This document shows, in pieces, positions 35,743-36,601 of a DNA stretch of 36,601 bases. The notes under the pieces were generated by a model. That model did not search any database. It was given only the letters and a program-made list of their open reading frames with translations, and was not told the DNA's origin. The number at the start of each line of letters is the position of its first letter. Position 1 is the stretch's first letter. Both the position numbers and the translations under genes were made by a program. The stretch comes from Priapulus caudatus (taxonomy: Eukaryota > Priapulida > Priapulimorpha > Priapulimorphida > Priapulidae): assembly GCF_000485595.1 (NCBI RefSeq), contig NW_014578345.1, positions 19,800 to 56,400 of the forward strand. The letters are read 5' to 3'.

Positions 35743-35924
35743 CCACAACAACAACAAGACATACCTTCTGGTTGATGACGACGAAGCCCTTGTCGTTTCC
35801 GTCGCACATCTTCCTCTTCAGCGCGATCACCTTCTCGACGCGGTCCTTGATGAACTGCCTCTCGGCCGTCACAAGCTTCTCCCTCTCCTCCGCGGACTTG
35901 TAGAAGAATCCAGCGTTCACCTCA
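19368..35924 (-). CDS. CCT6: CCT6: T-complex protein 1 subunit zeta (gene span, 5' end outside window)
   Basis: CCT6 is one of eight paralogous subunits of the cytosolic chaperonin TRiC/CCT, an ATP-driven double ring that folds actin, tubulin and other proteins. Seven exons on the - strand join with consistent phases: 35765-35924, 33236-33419, 32601-32748, 31379-31455, 21271-21430, 20669-20741 and 19368-19440 (stop). Together they encode about 289 residues, the C-terminal part of a family about 530 long: the late apical domain, the intermediate domain and the C-terminal equatorial domain. Signature stretches include [41 protein letters not shown], the VVPGAGA motif, [20 protein letters not shown] and the end [14 protein letters not shown]. 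All donors are GT and all acceptors AG. Earlier exons lie past 36601. One exon carries frame-shifting insertions, and two exons have degraded second copies; both are described separately. Confidence 0.95.
19931..20100 (+). repeat. interspersed repeat, copy 1
   Basis: Contains AATCGCTCAGAGAATTCTGT, TCTCGTTCATGC, GAACGAAAGTCAATTACAGA and AAGTGGCGCCCTCTTACGG. Nearly identical over 170 bases to copy 2 (32239-32408). It lies in the last CCT6 intron. Confidence 0.85.
20555..20655 (+). repeat. GTAAGTA/GTAGTAAGTA microsatellite
   Basis: Repeated GTAGTAAGTA and AGTAGTA motifs on the + strand in the last CCT6 intron. Read on the transcribed - strand it is TACTTAC, so the resemblance to a donor consensus is antisense. 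Confidence 0.9.
20669..20741 (-). CDS. CCT6: CCT6 penultimate exon
   Basis: 73 bases encoding (G)[19 protein letters not shown] then LLHS(C). GIWDNY and QLLHS are family hallmarks of the equatorial domain; Arg replaces the usual Cys after WDNY. The acceptor reads CTATCGTAG and the donor GTAAGC. Entry phase 1 and exit phase 2 fit the neighbouring exons exactly. A GTAAGTA-type microsatellite starts about 15 bases beyond the donor. Confidence 0.92.
21118..21270 (-). repeat. 74-bp tandem duplication beside the CCT6 donor
   Basis: Two copies of a unit beginning TTGGCATAACAACAGAGCGC (21118 and 21192). The second runs into the splice donor of exon 21271-21430. In the first copy the corresponding place reads TACACACGAAA instead of the donor. 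The same arrangement recurs in the degraded copy near 22348-22508. Confidence 0.8.
21271..21430 (-). CDS. CCT6: CCT6 exon [15 protein letters not shown] (intact copy)
   Basis: 160 bases encoding [20 protein letters not shown], then [20 protein letters not shown] and [14 protein letters not shown]. It matches the CCT zeta equatorial segment, including the conserved GxDxxTG near the nucleotide pocket. The acceptor is TTCTTGTGTTTGTAG and the donor GTGAGTG. The first 32 bases of this exon, with the preceding 24 intron bases, are tandemly repeated in the upstream intron (21431-21660). A second, indel-rich copy of the exon lies at 22509-22673. Confidence 0.95.
21431..21665 (-). repeat. 56-bp minisatellite made of splice acceptor plus exon start (short array)
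   Basis: About four units. On the - strand each reads: intron end (GTTCTTGTGTTTGTAG), then a copy of the exon start (GGTCGCGCGCGGCTCGGCGT, then GCAGGCGTTCGC). Each unit therefore holds a complete-looking 3' splice site and codons for [11 protein letters not shown], followed at once by in-frame TAG TGA. Only the innermost acceptor, at 21431-21432, leads into the full exon. Confidence 0.9.
21861..21885. other. assembly gap (25 N)
   Basis: A run of 25 N. The sequence on its two sides is duplicated: 20830-21860 and 22070-23700 are two versions of the same segment. A scaffolding join between overlapping sequence is likely. Confidence 0.97.
22509..22673 (-). pseudogene. CCT6: degraded duplicate of CCT6 exon 21271-21430
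   Basis: 165 bases against 160 in the intact copy. It keeps the donor (GTGAGTGC), the acceptor (GTAG) and clear islands such as IDLATG, but scattered insertions and substitutions break the frame. It is either an uncorrected-read duplicate or a decayed tandem exon copy. The insertion-heavy differences favour an assembly artefact. Confidence 0.8.
22674..23520 (-). repeat. 56-bp acceptor-plus-exon minisatellite (long array)
   Basis: About 15 units of the same 56-bp repeat as at 21431-21665 (core on + strand: CAAGAACGTCACTACGCGAA, then CGCCTGCACGCCGAGCCGCG). Indels are frequent. It is joined to the degraded exon copy, exactly as the short array is joined to the intact exon. Confidence 0.9.
23700..25045 (-). 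repeat. degraded duplicate of the segment 31236-31825
   Basis: Shared blocks: TTTATATAGGGTATAGTGTT, the CCT6 exon region, AGCAATTCA-AGAGAGCGAAGAG, GATGTTGCACGC motifs and a 3' block ending CACCATGCAGAGATGCCAA. About 400 bases at 23810-24225 have no counterpart in the other copy. Confidence 0.8.
24252..24337 (-). pseudogene. CCT6: degraded duplicate of CCT6 exon 31379-31455
   Basis: 86 bases against 77 in the intact exon. All differences in length are small insertions, for example CTTTCAC for CTTCAC. Donor and acceptor dinucleotides remain but the frame is lost. Confidence 0.8.
25045..28180. other. intronic DNA without recognisable gene
   Basis: AT-rich sequence of normal complexity inside the large CCT6 intron. 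Short open frames (for example 26284-26511, 27106-27327, 27477-27785) match no family I know. A CAGATGGCCGCC motif occurs near 27286. Confidence 0.5.
28190..30620 (+). pseudogene. relic of a multicopy invertebrate transposon-like gene (LTGCD family)
   Basis: Broken + frames resemble an uncharacterised protein family that is highly repeated in cnidarian, mollusc and fish genomes. From 28202 a stop-free stretch of 95 codons reads [40 protein letters not shown] and YPVYITDM, paralleling the family's FWDxYxxMVxLLLxFIRAER ... NYARWxPVYLxDM. Near 29870-30095 come KPRYIPDAQ and [10 protein letters not shown], paralleling the family's RYIP and AFHALTGCD. Several stops and frame changes separate the pieces, so the copy is dead. 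It lies antisense to CCT6 inside its largest intron. The family comparison is from memory of its motifs; its mobility is inferred from copy number. Confidence 0.6.
31379..31455 (-). CDS. CCT6: CCT6 exon [12 protein letters not shown] (intact copy)
   Basis: 77 bases encoding (G)[20 protein letters not shown] then KNTVK. VVPGAGAxE is the zeta-subunit form of the chaperonin GGGAxE motif near the nucleotide site. The two first bases (GC) complete the glycine split by the preceding intron, and the exon ends in phase 0 at KNTVK, which joins to GRARLG. The acceptor is CTCTGTGCAG and the donor GTGAGTG. Confidence 0.95.
31511..31712 (-). repeat. 31-bp minisatellite upstream of CCT6 exon 31379-31455
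   Basis: Tandem TGTGTTGCACGCTAGATGTT, then GCACGCTGTAA (31 bp), about six to seven copies with two internal shortenings (TGTTGCTGT). It starts about 55 bases upstream of the acceptor on the transcribed strand. Fragments occur at 24436-24470 and 24840-24920. Confidence 0.9.
32239..32510 (+). repeat. interspersed repeat, copy 2 with partial tandem copy
   Basis: 32239-32408 matches copy 1 closely. 32420-32510 repeats the second half (TTTCACTCATCACG, TTTCAACG, ACGAAGCG, CAGAAGAAG) in more diverged form. Confidence 0.85.
32601..32748 (-). CDS. CCT6: CCT6 exon [14 protein letters not shown]
   Basis: 148 bases encoding [20 protein letters not shown], then [20 protein letters not shown] and RAVKNAIED(G). 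This spans the end of the apical domain into the intermediate domain, and [25 protein letters not shown] is strongly conserved in CCT zeta. The acceptor is TTACAACAG and the donor GTGAGTGG. Entry phase 0 and exit phase 1 match the neighbours. Confidence 0.95.
32815..32935. repeat. (TA)n microsatellite in a CCT6 intron
   Basis: Alternating TA of about 100 bases with short interruptions. Confidence 0.95.
33045..33205 (-). repeat. about 48-bp tandem repeat with AGATGGCGC/AGAGGGCGC motif
   Basis: Three to four units, each with GTAGATGGCGCTACTAA or GTAGAGGGCGCTACTAA, at 33051, 33098 and 33148, and a last GAGAGGGCGCC at 33193. They sit in the intron just past the donor of exon 33236-33419. Confidence 0.75.
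33236..33419 (-). CDS. CCT6: CCT6 exon [16 protein letters not shown] (frame broken by insertions)
   Basis: 184 bases where the family pattern predicts 180. It reads [16 protein letters not shown], then a garbled stretch RAGAALSAA, then NMERIPL in the same frame. Dropping three single inserted bases in the garbled part would give the expected ALRRAKRR. The start is GGGCATC instead of GGCATC (one extra base). Further on the frame shifts again, with the end encoding [14 protein letters not shown] before the donor GTGAGG. Since every other exon is clean, these are most simply consensus errors in an unpolished region, not a dead gene. This segment is in the apical domain. Confidence 0.85.
33409..34300 (-). 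repeat. about 73-bp minisatellite made of splice acceptor plus exon start
   Basis: About 12 units. On the - strand each reads intron end (CATTGTTTGTCGTCTGCAG), then a copy of the exon start (GGCATCGATCCGCTGTCGCT, then GGACATG), then a spacer with GTTAACATGTTCATTG. The exon copy encodes GIDPLSLD and is followed by an in-frame TAA within five codons. It is the second array in this gene built from an intron-exon border. Units carry many indels. Confidence 0.9.
34520..34575. repeat. (TA)n microsatellite
   Basis: Alternating TA with ATAATATTATAATATA at the end. It lies in the intron upstream (on the - strand) of the acceptor array. Confidence 0.92.
34843..34975 (+). repeat. interspersed repeat, copy 3
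   Basis: Starts GTGCCCAGGGGATAGAATCG and continues AGTCGTTCAGAAGAATTCTG and GAACGAAAGTCAATACAGAT. Only the 5' part matches copies 1 and 2; it shares its extra 5' end with copy 4. Confidence 0.8.
35119..35296. mobile_element. 178-bp hAT-type MITE with internal perfect hairpin
   Basis: Terminal inverted repeats: CAGGCATCGAATTT at the left, and CAGGGATTGAATTTT on the - strand at the right. ATATAT flanks both ends (35113-35118 and 35297-35302) as a likely target duplication. Inside, 35142-35157 and 35165-35180 form a perfect 16-bp stem (CCTCTGACAGCAAGTA) with a 7-base loop. It has no coding capacity. It sits in the CCT6 intron between exons 35765-35924 and 33236-33419. Confidence 0.75.
35696..35757 (+). 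repeat. (AAC)n microsatellite beside a CCT6 donor
   Basis: About 20 AAC units with one CAC interruption. On the transcribed strand it is (GTT)n starting 8 bases after the exon end. The poly-Asn (+) and poly-Val/Cys/Leu (-) frames are artefacts. Confidence 0.95.
35765..35924 (-). CDS. CCT6: CCT6 exon [18 protein letters not shown]
   Basis: 160 bases encoding [20 protein letters not shown], then [20 protein letters not shown] and [13 protein letters not shown]. This is the apical-domain segment of CCT zeta and nearly residue for residue what the family shows. The acceptor is GGTGCGCAG after a long CT tract, and the donor is GTATGTC. The first base T completes a codon from an exon outside the window. 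The exon ends in phase 0 at VVINQK, which joins to GIDPLSLD. Confidence 0.95.
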
Positions 35925-35925
35925 C

Positions 35926-36601
35926 TGCGCACCGCCGAGAGAGAGACAGAGAGAGAGAGAAGCCACGCTGTTATGATTTTGCACGTCCTATGTTACTTTC
36001 ATTATATATATATTACTATATTACCTTATATTCACTCGTACTCGTACACATTTTTCGTACGCGACGTTAATTGGCCTAGCCACTTTGTGATATCCAAGTT
36101 CTAACCTATTTTTGTGGTGATAAGGCGATACAAACACAAATGTTTAGGAAAGAAGTGCCACAGTTGACATTCTAATATGCACGTGTAGAAAAAGAGAGTA
36201 TAAATTGGTCTAGCTTTGCCAATCTAGCCACTGGGCATTGGTTTTGGTCTTAAGGAAGTCGTGGTTACCTCGTTCTGACGGATACGTGATTGTATTAACA
36301 ACTATTATTGGACATAGACAACAAAATGTTAGAACTCAATCAAACGGGTAATACTTTGGCGATTCGGGGTGCCCAGGGGATAATCGAGTCAGTCGTTCAG
36401 AGAATTCTGTTTCTCGTTCATGCATTTAGTCAGGAGAACGAAAGTCAATTACAGATTTTGTTCATCACAACGACTGCACACTGTTCCCGACACTCCATTA
36501 GATAGCAGTACGGCCCAACCTGTATATATAAGTGTCACTTAAAGGCATAATTCGACCATCGATTATGCAAAGTTGACGAATGCTACAGTAACTGGAACCT
36601 T
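35926..36601 (-). other. CCT6 intron upstream of exon 35765-35924
   Basis: It begins with the CT-rich tract of the acceptor (35926-35965). Apart from interspersed repeat copy 4 I see no exon or element up to the window edge. Confidence 0.5.
36369..36500 (+). repeat. interspersed repeat, copy 4
   Basis: Starts GTGCCCAGGGGATAATCGAG, then GTCGTTCAGAGAATTCTGTT, TCTCGTTCATGC and GAACGAAAGTCAATTACAGA. Same structure as copy 3. Confidence 0.8.

Noticed and set aside
35621-36070. 149-codon + frame with a poly-Asn run
   Set aside because: It is antisense to the well-supported CCT6 exon 35765-35924 and to the (AAC)n tract.

Overview
This window is eukaryotic, almost certainly from an animal. Coding sequence is split into short exons with GT-AG borders, and most of the window is intronic or intergenic DNA full of microsatellites, minisatellites and transposon relics. 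Two genes are recognisable from protein sequence: a two-pore-domain (K2P) potassium channel on the + strand and the CCT/TRiC chaperonin subunit zeta (CCT6) on the - strand. They converge: the channel ends near 4.4 kb and CCT6 ends near 19.4 kb. The gene families and transposon types fit a marine invertebrate, but I cannot name a clade. A 25-base N run (21861-21885) and many single-base insertions inside otherwise conserved exons show that this is a draft, partly unpolished long-read assembly.

Layout. 1-2.4 kb: low-complexity and AT-rich DNA with no gene. 2.44-2.61 kb: a 38-bp minisatellite directly before a 3' splice site. 2635-4400: the terminal K2P exon (end of pore 1, M2, a very long cytoplasmic loop, M3, pore 2, M4, stop). 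4.4-4.86 kb: a 3' flank dense in TGACGTCA that carries three diverged copies of the last coding codons. 4.9-18.6 kb: about 14 kb of simple repeats (GGA, CT, CA, GT, CAG), two more minisatellites, a 0.6-kb direct duplication and a hAT-like relic; I see no gene there. 18.65-18.95 kb: a 35-bp minisatellite. 19.37-36.6 kb: seven CCT6 exons on the - strand, coding for roughly the C-terminal 289 residues. The 5' half of the gene lies beyond the right edge.

The CCT6 introns are unusual. Two of them carry minisatellites whose units each contain the 3' splice site plus the first 24-32 bases of the adjoining exon, so the acceptor has been copied about 4 or 15 times at one exon and about 12 times at another. 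Two exons also have a second, indel-rich copy (24252-24337 and 22509-22673) next to the N gap, which looks like a false duplication from uncorrected reads. The largest intron holds a decayed copy of a multicopy invertebrate transposon-like gene (about 28.2-30.6 kb). Four copies of one interspersed repeat and a 178-bp hAT-type MITE also sit within the locus.

The two genes have no evident functional link: one is a plasma-membrane leak channel, the other a cytosolic folding machine. What they share is local sequence behaviour. Tandem arrays have grown across or next to functional gene boundaries (3' splice sites in both genes, the stop codon in the K2P gene), and several arrays carry an ACGTCA core. 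That shared pattern is the most interesting thing I found.
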